Positions 1 to 9,000 of a stretch of 26,439 nucleotides of DNA are shown one piece after another (the first letter of the stretch is position 1; every line of letters starts with the position of its first letter). The stretch lies in the IMG/VR virus record IMGVR_UViG_3300046167_000071, positions 1 to 26,439 of that record; one strand, given 5' to 3'. Made by a program: the position numbers and the translations under genes. Below the pieces are notes generated by a model. It was not told the DNA's origin. It ran no database searches and saw only the letters and a program-made list of their open reading frames with translations. Source of the DNA: a virus.

Positions 1-612
1 TACATATATGACTTTGGTATATTTATAGAGTTGTCACCAGATGAGGAGCAGAGACAAATGCTTGAGCAGAATATTCAGATGGCTTTATCCAAGGGTGATA
101 TAAACCTTGAGGATGCAATTGATATTCGAGAGTTGAAGAATATGAAGCTTGCTAACCAATTGCTAAAGCTTAAGAGAGTTTCTAAGCAGGACAGAGAAGA
201 GAAGATGGCTATGCAACAACAGGCAATGCAATCTCAACAACAGATTCAGTCTCAGCAGATGGCGGCACAGGTTGCACAGCAGAAGCTTCAGATGGAGACA
301 CAGGCTAAGATGCAGTTTAAGCAGGCTGATATAGCGTTCGAGATTGAGAAGATGAAGGCTGAGGCAGACTTGAAGTCTAGGTTGATGCAGCAAGAGTTTG
401 ACTTGAATGTTCAGTTAAGAGCAATGGATGCTCAAGCACTACAGAGCAGAGAAGACCAAAGAGAAAAAGCAAAGTCAGATAGAATAAGTCAGGCTAACAC
501 TGAGCAGTCTAAAATGATTACGCAGCGTAAGAACAACCTACCACCTATATCATTTGAATCAAATGAAGATAGCTTGGATGGCTTTGATTTAGCTGAGTTC
601 AACCCTAGATAG
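1..612 (+). CDS. Portal protein, C-terminal part (5' end outside window)
   Basis: The reading frame is open from base 1, so this is the tail of a longer gene. The first in-window start-like codon, TTG at 31, is not a real start. The visible product begins YIYDFGIFIELSPDEE and continues with NIQMALSKGDINLEDAIDIRE and LKLANQLLKLKR-like text, which I recognise as the C-terminal helical region of crAss-like and marine-phage portal proteins. The portal is the dodecameric ring at the head vertex through which DNA is packaged and ejected. After about residue 55 the chain becomes a long predicted helix, very rich in Gln and Met (roughly residues 70-105), then Lys/Glu-rich. That fits a portal barrel or crown of the P22 type. 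Scaffold and capsid genes follow directly, which supports the call. The stop is TAG at 610-612. Family assignment rests on pattern recognition only. Confidence 0.78.
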   Translation, partial: YIYDFGIFIELSPDEEQRQMLEQNIQMALSKGDINLEDAIDIRELKNMKLANQLLKLKRVSKQDREEKMAMQQQAMQSQQQIQSQQMAAQVAQQKLQMETQAKMQFKQADIAFEIEKMKAEADLKSRLMQQEFDLNVQLRAMDAQALQSREDQREKAKSDRISQANTEQSKMITQRKNNLPPISFESNEDSLDGFDLAEFNPR

Positions 613-639
613 TGGTCGAAAACAGTAATATTTTTTGTT

Positions 640-647
640 TAACTTTG
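640..647 (+). promoter_or_regulatory. Candidate Bacteroidota -7 promoter element (TAACTTTG)
   Basis: TAACTTTG matches the TAnnTTTG -7 consensus known for Bacteroidota sigma factors. It lies in the 56-base gap between the portal and scaffold genes, 21 bases before the scaffold ATG. No convincing -33 TTTG was found at the usual distance, so the call rests on the motif and its intergenic position. Confidence 0.45.
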
Positions 648-668
648 TAAAAATTAAATTAAATACAT

Positions 669-1790
669 ATGGAATTCAAGGTAAAAGAAGTAAGTGGCGT
701 TGAGGAAAAGTCAGTTCAACAGGTTGAGCAAGAACTACTTGACAAGCACAAAGAGGAATTTGAAGGAACAACTTCAGAGGATACAGAGTCTAACGAGACT
801 GTGGATTTATCTGATAACATAGAAATAAATCAGCAAGAGGAATCTGTTGATGCTCCGTCCCCAGAGTTAAGTGAGGAAGACGTTCTTAAATTTATTGGTA
901 ATAGATACGGAAGAGAGATTACATCGCTTGATGAATTGAATCAAGTAAGGGAAGAGCAAGAACCTCTACCTGAGGATGTCTCTAAGTATCTACAGTACAA
1001 AAAAGAAACAGGTCGTGGATTCGATGACTTTGCAAAGCTGCAAAAGAATTACGATGAAATGGACACTGATAAACTGCTAAGAGAATATCTTACTGCTACT
1101 GAGAAAGGCTTAGATGCCGAAGACATCGAGGACTTGATGGAGGATTATTCATACGATGAAGACCTTGATGACGAAAAAGATATCAGAAAGATTAAACTAG
1201 CAAAGAAAAAGACTATTGCAAAAGCCAAGGAATATTTTGTTCAGCAACAGGAAAAATACAAAGTCCCTCTTGAGTCGAGAAGGGATTCAGTTTCTGAAGA
1301 TGAATTAAAAGAAGACGAGGAATATAAGCAGTATATAGCTAACGCTAAGACCATTCAAGAACAAAACGCTCGTAAGAGTGAGGTGTTTATGGAAAAGACG
1401 AATAGTGTATTCAATGAGTTCAAAGGTTTTGAGTTCAATATTGACGACAACAAAATCGTATTTTCACCGGGTGATGCTGAAGAGATCAAGAAGAGTCAAT
1501 TAGACCCCAACAATTTTGTTTCAAAATTCTTGGATGAAGATGGGATGATGAAGGATGCTGAAGGTTACCACAGGTCACTAGCAATGGCAATGAACCCTGA
1601 GAAGTTTGCCAAGTTCTTTTACGAGCAAGGTAAATCGTCTGCTGCCGATGAGCAAATGAAGAAGTTAAAAAATATTAATATGACTACTCGTAATGCTCCA
1701 GAGGTATCAAGTACAACTTCAGGTGTTCAAATTAAATCTTTGAGTAATGACTCAGGTCGTGGCTTAAAGATAAGAAGTAGAAAAAAATAA
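669..1790 (+). CDS. Capsid assembly scaffold protein (putative)
   Basis: A 373-aa, strongly acidic and helical protein between portal and major capsid genes, the position of T7 gene 9 and of scaffolds in many podoviruses. The first 80 residues are Glu/Asp/Ser-rich and look disordered. Residues about 80-260 are charged helical text (for example EDIEDLMEDYSYDEDLDDEK). The last dozen residues are markedly basic (GLKIRSRKK end), as in scaffolds whose C-terminal helix contacts the capsid protein. No enzymatic motif is visible. The start ATG at 669 follows an A/T-rich leader with a TAnnTTTG motif and no Shine-Dalgarno, usual for Bacteroidota phages. Scaffold proteins guide procapsid assembly and are lost or cleaved on maturation. 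Role inferred from position, charge and length, not from sequence identity. A head-maturation protease fusion is unlikely because no catalytic motif was seen. Confidence 0.72.
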   Translation: MEFKVKEVSGVEEKSVQQVEQELLDKHKEEFEGTTSEDTESNETVDLSDNIEINQQEESVDAPSPELSEEDVLKFIGNRYGREITSLDELNQVREEQEPLPEDVSKYLQYKKETGRGFDDFAKLQKNYDEMDTDKLLREYLTATEKGLDAEDIEDLMEDYSYDEDLDDEKDIRKIKLAKKKTIAKAKEYFVQQQEKYKVPLESRRDSVSEDELKEDEEYKQYIANAKTIQEQNARKSEVFMEKTNSVFNEFKGFEFNIDDNKIVFSPGDAEEIKKSQLDPNNFVSKFLDEDGMMKDAEGYHRSLAMAMNPEKFAKFFYEQGKSSAADEQMKKLKNINMTTRNAPEVSSTTSGVQIKSLSNDSGRGLKIRSRKK

Positions 1791-1808
1791 TTTTAAAAAA
1801 CAAAAAAA

Positions 1809-3233
1809 ATGTCAGTACAAAGTACACCAGGTTTTGACTTACAACCTAGCGCACAACGTGTGCCAATGAAGTCTAATTACATTACTAACTTCGATTTCTT
1901 GAACCAGTATCTTCCTGATACTTATGAGAAAGAATTCGAGCGTTACGGTAACCGAACAATTTCATCATTCTTGCGAATGGTTGGTGCAGAAATGCCATCT
2001 AACTCTGACCTTATCAAATGGGCAGAACAAGGACGTTTACATACTAAATATACAGGATGTACAACAACAACAGCTTCTGGAGATGACACTGCTACGTTTG
2101 CTATACCAGTAGCACAGGGTAACCCTGCGTTCACTGCAAACAACAGCATCGCTTTGCGAGTTGGGCAAACTATTATGCTTTCTCAGTCTAATGGAACAGC
2201 TGATTACAAAGCAATTATTACTGCTGTTGATTATGACGCTACTGCTCCTACTGCAACTGTTGCTTTCTACAACGCAGGTGGTGCGGCAACACACACTTCA
2301 GCAAATTTGTTTGATCTTTTCGTTTACGGTTCTGAGTTCAAGAAAGGAACAGCAGGAATGGAAAACTCTTTGGAGTCTGATGATTTCATCTTCGAGAACT
2401 CTCCAATCATCATCAAAGATAAGTATGCAGTATCAGGTTCTGATATGGCTCAAATCGGATGGGTTGAAGTAACTACTGAAAATGGAGCAAACGGATACCT
2501 TTGGTATTTGAAGTCTGAACACGAGACTCGTCTCCGTTTTGATGACTACTTAGAAACAGCAATGATTGAAGCAGTTCCTGCTGAAGCAGGTTCAGGTGCA
2601 GCGGCTGCAGGTGGTGACGTTGGTAACAAAGGTTCAGAAGGTATCTTCTACACTGTTGGTAACCGAGGAAACGTTTGGGCAGGTGCTAACCCAACTACTT
2701 TAGTTGAGTGGGACACAGTTATTTCACGACTTGATAAGCAAGGAGCAATTGAGGAGAACGTAGTATTTGTTGACCGAGATTTCTCTTTCGACATTGATGA
2801 TATGTTAGCTGCTCAGAATTCTTATGGTACTGATGGTACTTCTTACGGTCTTTTTGACAATGAGAAAGATATGGCTTTGAACTTAGGATTCACAGGATTC
2901 CGTAGAGGATATGACTTCTACAAGTCTGATTGGAAATACTTGAACGATCCAACAATGCGTGGTGGTTTAACATCAGGTAAGGTAAGCGGACTTTTAGTTC
3001 CTGCAGGATCGACTTCAGTGTACGACCAAATTCTTGGTAAAAACGCTAAGCGACCATTCTTGCACGTACGTTACCGTGCTTCTGAAACTGAAGACAGACG
3101 ATACAAGTCTTGGATTACAGGTTCAGCAGGTGGAGCAGAGACTTCAAGCTTAGATGCTATGGAGGTTCACTTCCTATCTGAAAGAGCAGTATGTACTTTA
3201 GGTGCAAACAACTTCTTCCTATTCGAAGCATAG
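1809..3233 (+). CDS. Major capsid protein (HK97-fold type, putative)
   Basis: A 474-aa protein directly after the scaffold gene and followed by a strong terminator, as expected for the most highly expressed structural gene. The N-terminal 80 residues (ending near ADLIKWAEQGRLHT-like text, here SDLIKWAEQGRLHTKYTG) are the part I recognise from Bacteroidota-phage capsid proteins. Residues about 84-170 are a Thr/Ala-rich beta segment containing VGQTIML, readable as a small inserted domain. The mid part has a Gly/Ala stretch (residues about 255-272) and then regular alpha/beta text to the C-terminus (NNFFLFEA end). Codon use is cleaner and less AT-rich than in the neighbours, as in heavily translated genes. 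It forms the icosahedral shell. The fold itself is an inference; what is seen is position, length and composition. Confidence 0.82.
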   Translation: MSVQSTPGFDLQPSAQRVPMKSNYITNFDFLNQYLPDTYEKEFERYGNRTISSFLRMVGAEMPSNSDLIKWAEQGRLHTKYTGCTTTTASGDDTATFAIPVAQGNPAFTANNSIALRVGQTIMLSQSNGTADYKAIITAVDYDATAPTATVAFYNAGGAATHTSANLFDLFVYGSEFKKGTAGMENSLESDDFIFENSPIIIKDKYAVSGSDMAQIGWVEVTTENGANGYLWYLKSEHETRLRFDDYLETAMIEAVPAEAGSGAAAAGGDVGNKGSEGIFYTVGNRGNVWAGANPTTLVEWDTVISRLDKQGAIEENVVFVDRDFSFDIDDMLAAQNSYGTDGTSYGLFDNEKDMALNLGFTGFRRGYDFYKSDWKYLNDPTMRGGLTSGKVSGLLVPAGSTSVYDQILGKNAKRPFLHVRYRASETEDRRYKSWITGSAGGAETSSLDAMEVHFLSERAVCTLGANNFFLFEA

Positions 3234-3246
3234 GATGACTAATACT

Positions 3247-3279
3247 GGAGGGGTGTGCAATGCACTCCTCCTTTTTTTT
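3247..3279 (+). terminator. Intrinsic terminator after the capsid gene
   Basis: GGAGGGGTG (3247-3255) pairs with CACTCCTCC (3263-3271), a 9-bp stem with one G-T pair and a 7-base loop, followed at once by eight Ts. It begins 13 bases after the capsid stop codon, so it should end or attenuate the portal-scaffold-capsid transcript. Confidence 0.9.
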
Positions 3280-3303
3280 AAATTCTAATTAAATTTTAAT
3301 ACA

Positions 3304-4056
3304 ATGAAAAGTAAAACACAAAACAAGTTTGTAGCTAGAAGCTATAAACTAACAGCAGGAGTAGCACCACTTTCTTTTATGCTACCCGTAAGACATTCAA
3401 AAAGATTTTCCTTACTACACTTTGATGACAAGACAGGAGTCAATAGAGAACTTCGCTATGCGAGAAACCAAAAGTCTTGCTTTGTAGATGAACAAGACAA
3501 CAACGCTATACTAGAGCCTGTTGTTTTTGAAGATGGATTCCTACACGTACCAAAGGAGAACCCTATCCTTCAAGAGTTTCTTAGCTACCATCCATTGAAT
3601 GGTACTAAGTTTGTTGAAGTAGACCAAGCTAAAGATGCTGAGGAACAGGTTCAAGACTTAATGATAGAGGCAGATGCAATGGTTGAGGCTAAGAGTCTTT
3701 CACTAGAGCAGTTAGAGAACGTATGTAGAGTTTTGTTTGGTACTGATACATCAAGAGTCTCAACTGCGGAGTTGAAGAGAGATGTTTTAGTATTTGCTCG
3801 TAACAATCCTTCTGACTTCTTGGAAGTTGTAAATGACCCTGAGTTAAAGCACTTAGGAATTGTTCAAAGACTATTTGACCAAGAAATACTAAAGCTAAGA
3901 AAAAGTGGAAAGGAAGTTTGGTATAACACACCAAGTAATAAGACAAAGATGTTGAATGTACCATTTGGTGCTGAGGCAATTGACTTAGTCGCTTCTTACC
4001 TAAAGAGTGATGACGGTCTTGATGCCTTGAAACATTTAGAAACATTGCTAGATTAA
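3304..4056 (+). CDS. Conserved phage protein of unknown function, downstream of capsid
   Basis: A 250-aa protein in its own small unit, with intrinsic terminators on both sides. Two parts can be seen. Residues 1-105 are a mixed alpha/beta block (SYKLTAGVAPLSFMLPVRH, then LHFDDKTGVNRELRYARNQ and SCFVDEQDN) ending in ENPILQEFLSYHPLNG. Residues about 120-250 are mostly helical and charged. I associate the N-terminal block with proteins often encoded next to capsid genes in marine phages, but know no function. No signal peptide, membrane span or catalytic motif is visible. The location suggests a minor head, decoration or assembly factor; an alternative is a regulatory or host-interaction protein that merely sits here. 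The gene start follows an A/T-rich 24-base leader after the terminator Ts, with no obvious TAnnTTTG motif. Confidence 0.6.
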   Translation: MKSKTQNKFVARSYKLTAGVAPLSFMLPVRHSKRFSLLHFDDKTGVNRELRYARNQKSCFVDEQDNNAILEPVVFEDGFLHVPKENPILQEFLSYHPLNGTKFVEVDQAKDAEEQVQDLMIEADAMVEAKSLSLEQLENVCRVLFGTDTSRVSTAELKRDVLVFARNNPSDFLEVVNDPELKHLGIVQRLFDQEILKLRKSGKEVWYNTPSNKTKMLNVPFGAEAIDLVASYLKSDDGLDALKHLETLLD

Positions 4057-4078
4057 GTAACATATAGTTTAATTAGGG

Positions 4079-4111
4079 GACCTCTTCAGAAATGAAGGGG
4101 TCTTTTTTTTT
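4079..4111 (+). terminator. Intrinsic terminator with GAAA tetraloop
   Basis: GACCTCTTCA (4079-4088) pairs with TGAAGGGGTC (4093-4102) over 10 bp with one T-G pair, closing a GAAA loop. Nine Ts follow. It lies 22 bases after the stop of the 250-aa gene and only a few bases before the next -7 promoter motif, so transcript end and new start are packed together. Confidence 0.92.
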
Positions 4112-4114
4112 CAT

Positions 4115-4122
4115 TATCTTTG
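4115..4122 (+). promoter_or_regulatory. Candidate Bacteroidota -7 promoter element (TATCTTTG)
   Basis: TATCTTTG matches TAnnTTTG and sits right after a terminator and 16 bases before the ATG at 4139. The same octamer recurs before the acetyltransferase gene at 11422. The expected -33 region falls inside the terminator stem and T-run, where no TTTG is seen. Confidence 0.6.
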
Positions 4123-4138
4123 TAGAAAAGGATTACAG

Positions 4139-5089
4139 ATGATAAATTCAGTTAGGCAAACAGTGATGTCAATTCTGAATAAGAATAATTACGGGTATAT
4201 ATCCCCATCAGATTTTAACTTATTCGCCAAGCAGGCTCAGTTAGATTTGTTTGAAGATTATTTTTATTCTTACAATTATCAGATAAATAAAGAGAATGGA
4301 CGTAGTTCAGGTACTGGGTATGCTGATATTACAAAGGGATTAGAGGAGGTTATTGATACTTTCTCTGTAACACTTCCGTTGTTAAACTCAGCAGGGAATG
4401 AGTACTTCTTACCTTCATTGACTACTACATCGAATGATTACTACTTAATAAACAAGATACTAATTCACAACGAAAAAATAACAAACGGAACTACAGATGG
4501 TTTAAGTGGTACGAATACCATAGTTGATTCCACTAAAGACTTTGTTGCACTTGGTGTAAACGTTGGTGATGTTGTTGGTATTGTTATAGGTGGTATAACA
4601 AAGAACTTTAATGTTCTTAGTGTATCTGCAACTGAGTTGGTTGTTAATACGAATACTATTACAGTTCAGCCGTTAGACTACTACGTATACAAAGGAGATA
4701 ACATTAAGGAAGCAGAGAAGGTTTCTAATAGCAAGATAACTATGCTAAACAACTCTATACTCACAAAGCCTAACCTCACATACCCTGCATACACAATGGA
4801 GGCGTTGGTGGCACAGGCATATCCAAATACAGTCGTTGGTATTGGTCAATTAATATCTCAGTATATTAGATTCCCATTTGTTCCTAAGTGGACGTTTGTA
4901 ACACTTACCAATGGAGAACCTGTATTCGATCCATCTCAACCTGACTATCAGGACTTTGAGTTACCTAACGATGACGAGGTAAACTTGATATCAAAGATAC
5001 TTCAGTATGCAGGTATGTCAATAAGAGAGGTTGCAGCAGTTCAGTTCGGACAGGCACAGGATCAAGTTAATACACAAGAAGAGAAATAA
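4139..5089 (+). CDS. Head-tail connector / neck protein candidate
   Basis: A 316-aa protein that opens the neck/tail block. The N-terminal 50 residues are helical (MINSVRQTVMSILNKNNYGY, then FAKQAQLDLFEDYFYSYN), a start I associate with connector proteins of crAss-like and marine Bacteroidota phages. Residues about 115-185 are a small beta domain with VGDVVGIVI and repeated VVNTNTITV text. The C-terminal third is again mixed and ends in a Gln/Asn/Glu tail. It is separated by only two bases from the next structural gene, so the two are likely co-translated and act in the same assembly. Probable role: a ring or adaptor protein joining portal to tail. No enzymatic motif is present. The order portal-scaffold-capsid-this-adaptor-nozzle supports a virion role; the exact ring it forms cannot be read from the sequence. 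Confidence 0.62.
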   Translation: MINSVRQTVMSILNKNNYGYISPSDFNLFAKQAQLDLFEDYFYSYNYQINKENGRSSGTGYADITKGLEEVIDTFSVTLPLLNSAGNEYFLPSLTTTSNDYYLINKILIHNEKITNGTTDGLSGTNTIVDSTKDFVALGVNVGDVVGIVIGGITKNFNVLSVSATELVVNTNTITVQPLDYYVYKGDNIKEAEKVSNSKITMLNNSILTKPNLTYPAYTMEALVAQAYPNTVVGIGQLISQYIRFPFVPKWTFVTLTNGEPVFDPSQPDYQDFELPNDDEVNLISKILQYAGMSIREVAAVQFGQAQDQVNTQEEK

Positions 5090-5091
5090 TT

Positions 5092-6015
5092 ATGAGTTAT
5101 ATAACACAATATCAATACTACGAAAACGGAGGCTTACAGCCTGAAGATAAGAATTGGGGTTCATACCAGTATGTTTCTCTTGAGGATATAGTGAACAACT
5201 ATATGCTTATGTATACAGGAAACCACAGTCTTGTAAACAACGAGGAGAGATATAAAGTTTTATTCCACGCAAAGAGAGCGATTCAGGAGTTGAACTACGA
5301 TGCATTCAAGGAAATAAAGATATTGGAACTTAGTGTGTGTGACACGCTAAGATACGTTCTACCTTCTGACTACGTTAATTGGGTAAGGATATCCATATAT
5401 AGAGATGGCTTACTTATGCCACTTACTGAGAACATACAGACGAATTGGTCTTCGGCATACCTACAGGATAATGATTGCAGAATACTATTTGATGAGGATG
5501 GTAATGCGCTTAAGCCTGAGTTCTCACAGATTGATTTTGAAAGAATAAAGGGACAGAAGCAGACCATATACCTAAACCAAAACTCTGAGTACTACGGTAG
5601 ACCAGGGTGGTGTATTGATGGTGCTTGGTACTTTGAGTATGGTATAGGAGCGAGATATGGTTTAAATACGGAGACAGCGAATGCTAACCCTACGTTTAAG
5701 ATTAATCCAAAGGGAGGAGTTATAAACTTCAGTTCAGGTATGGCAGGTGAGTTATGTGTTCTTGAGTACGTATCAGACGGAATGGAGAATGGAGATGACA
5801 GCTTAGTTACTGTAAACAAAATGTTTGAAGAGTTTGTTTACGCATACATCGAGTTTGCAATACTAAACTCAAAGCTTGGTGTACAGGAGTATATCATAGC
5901 AAGAGCAAGAAAGCGCAAGGCAGCACTTCTTAGAAATGCAAAAATCAGAATTAGTAACATACATCCCGGAAGATTATTACAGAACTTAAGGGGTAGAGAT
6001 AAGTGGTTGAAGTAG
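5092..6015 (+). CDS. Head-tail adaptor / ring protein (T7 gp11-like position)
   Basis: A 307-aa protein starting two bases after the previous stop and ending one base before the next ATG. The first half carries the layout I know from gp11/ring-type adaptors: an aromatic N-terminal arm, a helical segment (RYKVLFHAKRAIQELNYDAF), a strand (KILELSVCDTLRYVLPSDYV) and then WVRISIYRDGLLMPL. The LPSDYV-type turn followed by a beta strand is a typical feature of these head-to-tail adaptors. The C-terminal third has a helix (FEEFVYAYIEFAILNSK) and a basic end (RARKRKAALLRNAKIRISNI). In the virion this class sits between portal and nozzle. Position and motif agree; family naming is from recall. Confidence 0.68.
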   Translation: MSYITQYQYYENGGLQPEDKNWGSYQYVSLEDIVNNYMLMYTGNHSLVNNEERYKVLFHAKRAIQELNYDAFKEIKILELSVCDTLRYVLPSDYVNWVRISIYRDGLLMPLTENIQTNWSSAYLQDNDCRILFDEDGNALKPEFSQIDFERIKGQKQTIYLNQNSEYYGRPGWCIDGAWYFEYGIGARYGLNTETANANPTFKINPKGGVINFSSGMAGELCVLEYVSDGMENGDDSLVTVNKMFEEFVYAYIEFAILNSKLGVQEYIIARARKRKAALLRNAKIRISNIHPGRLLQNLRGRDKWLK

Positions 6016-6016
6016 T

Positions 6017-9000
6017 ATGGCAAATTTAACAAGGAATTTTACCCAAGGTAAGATGAACAAGATGGTCGATGAACGACTGATCCCTGATGGTCAGTACGTT
6101 GACGCATTGAATGTTCGTATGGGTTCTACCGAGGGAGCAGATATAGGTGTTATTGAAAACTCAAAGGGTAATGAGGTTCTCACTGCTATAGGGGTAGACG
6201 GCACAAAGATATCTCCTGACGCAAAGTGTATAGGTGCATTTGAAGACGGGGCATTAGAGACTATCTATTGGATGATTCACGACCCAAACTTTATTGACAG
6301 TAACACTGGGAAGTTAGACCTTATAGTTTCTTTTAACACCAACAGCAGTACAGTAACGTATCACGTTATTAGTAAGGATGATGGAGGAGGTGTGAATACC
6401 ACGCTAAACTTCAACGAGCAGTATTTATTTACAGGCGTAAACAAGGTTGAGGACTTGTTGTTTTTTACAGATGACTACAATCCACCGAGAAGAATTAACG
6501 TAAAAAAGAATTACCCTAACCCTAACGTAAGCGGTATTGATGGTTTTGATTATAAGGACATCCTTGTAATTAAGCAACCACCATTGGCTGCACCGGGACT
6601 TGAGATGCAAAAGACAAGCACCGAGGAGACGTTCTTAGACGAGAGGTTTATTTGCTTCGGTTATAGATACCGATACGAGGACGAGCAGTACTCAGCTACA
6701 TCACAGTTTACTGACCCTGCATTTACGCCTGATGCTTTTTTATATTCACCTGAAAGCTACTTGAACGAAGGTGTTGAAAATATATATGATACAGCGTTGG
6801 TTACATTTAACACGGGTGGACCATTGGTTGTTGGTATTGACTTATTATTTAAAGAGGCTAACAGCCCTGTAATAAAAATAATTGAGAAGCTTAACAAGAC
6901 TAAGCAGGGATACGCAGACTATCAAGACGTAACATATACATTTACAAACAGTAAGATATTTACCATACTACCTGAGGCTGAGATACTTAGGCTGTATGAC
7001 AACGTTCCATTACTATCAAAGGCTCAGACTACAATAGGCAACAGGCTTATGTACGGAAACTATGTAGAGGGATATGACTTGATTGACAAGAACAATAGCC
7101 CTGTTAGGTTTGATTTTGTTGCTAGTGGATTAGAGGAGTCATTTGAGGTAGACTCTGTGGCTTCAACAAATGTGTCTACCGACTACCTTATAGGTGGTGC
7201 GCAAACTATAGCAGGTTCAGCAGCACAGTATGACTTCTCAGGATTTAATTTGGTTGAGGGTTCATCAATAACAATTATTGTTGAGTTTAATCATAATAGT
7301 TTTTCGGGATCTGCCACTCCAACTGAAACCAATGATGGATTTAGTCTTCAATATACATTCAACCTTGTTGAAGATTACGCTAGTGTTTATGACTGGGCGC
7401 AGAGTGCAATCACCACTGCTCAGGTGGGTACTTCATTACCTGGGGGTAATATTGAGCCTATAGCTACTAGAGACCAGGGGACGACAATGACAGATTTATT
7501 CAATCAGTTGTTCAAGGATGACTTAGACAATACATATTTTATTTATCAGAGTGGTATAACTGCAATACAGCAAGCAATTATATTAGAGTCTACAGTTGGT
7601 TCAGATGAAGTTACATTTAGATTCCCTGCGGTTCAATACGCAGACGATGTAAATACTCCTACTGTAATTGTTACAGAATACTTTGATATAGAAGTAGGTT
7701 CTGCTGATTACAGCAAGATAGGTTCAGGTCAAAGCCTTCATAGCAATAGAGGCTATGAGATAGGTATTATATATATGGATGAGTTTAACAGGGCTACCAC
7801 AGCTTTAGTTAGTCAGTACAATACTGTACACTTTCCTTGTGCTGCATCAGATACAGCAAATAGTATAATTGTAAATATACCAACTACTCAGGTTGCTCCT
7901 AAGTGGGCAAAGAACTACAAGTATGCAATCAAGCCTGACAGAGAGTCTTACGAAACAATATATAGTAATATATTCTTTACTGATCCTTCAGACCAGAATA
8001 CTTACTTTTTATTGGAAGGAGAAAACTCACAGAAGGTAACTAACGGTCAAAGACTTATAGTCAAAAGAGATACAAGTGGTCCTTCTTCAAATTGTGACTA
8101 CGCTACTGTATTAGAGAAGGCATCTAAGAGTTCAGACTTTATAGCAGTACCATCTCCATTGGACCCTAATGTGAATTTACCTATACCATCGGGGGTGTAT
8201 ATGAAAATGAAAGCAAGTTCTTTTTCTGTTGACCAACCTGTTGATTCATTTATACCTGGTCCCTGTAAAACAGTAGTTGAAAAAACTCAAGGTAGTATTC
8301 CAATACTTGATTACAACGCAAACTTATATGGAGCAGACCCTGCGATACCAGGTTCTAGCTATACCGATTATACTGTTCCTTCAGGTTCAAGAATAAGTAT
8401 TGACCTAACGATTGAAAGAAAGGGTACTACTTTAGTTCCTTGTGATAAAAGAATATACACACTTTCAAAAGACTTAACATCGTCTACAAACTATACCAAT
8501 CTTCAAACTTGGTTTGAGGGAGATAATGTAATAAATGTATTAAGCCAAGGTGATAACGATATAGGAGGTGGAGGTCCTGACTTCAGTTTTAATTATGTAG
8601 GAAATACTACTCCTACAACAATACCTGTAGACCCTGCAGGAGTTCAGATATATGTTGGATTTTACAGAAATACTTCTACAAATCAACTAGAACTTTTAAT
8701 TACAGGAATTCCTGCTTGTGGTGAAAATAAAAAGAAAAGGTCTACAATAACATACTGTATGCCTATAGTTAGAGCAGATAATATAATCGTATTTGAGAGT
8801 GAGCCTCTTGATGCAGCACCAGACATTTGGTATGAAAGTTCTAAGACATTTGGATTGGTTACCTCTGACGATATATGTAATGTGTCAGTACTAAACCAAG
8901 ACCCTAACGACTTGGTCTATGACTACACAGATATAAATGGTTTACCACAGCAGATAACGGTTCCTAGTAACCCTGCTCCGAGTGGTTCTCCAGTAACATT

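Noticed and set aside
31-33. TTG as the start of the first gene
   Set aside because: The frame is open to base 1 and the preceding residues (YDFGIFIE) belong to the portal protein.
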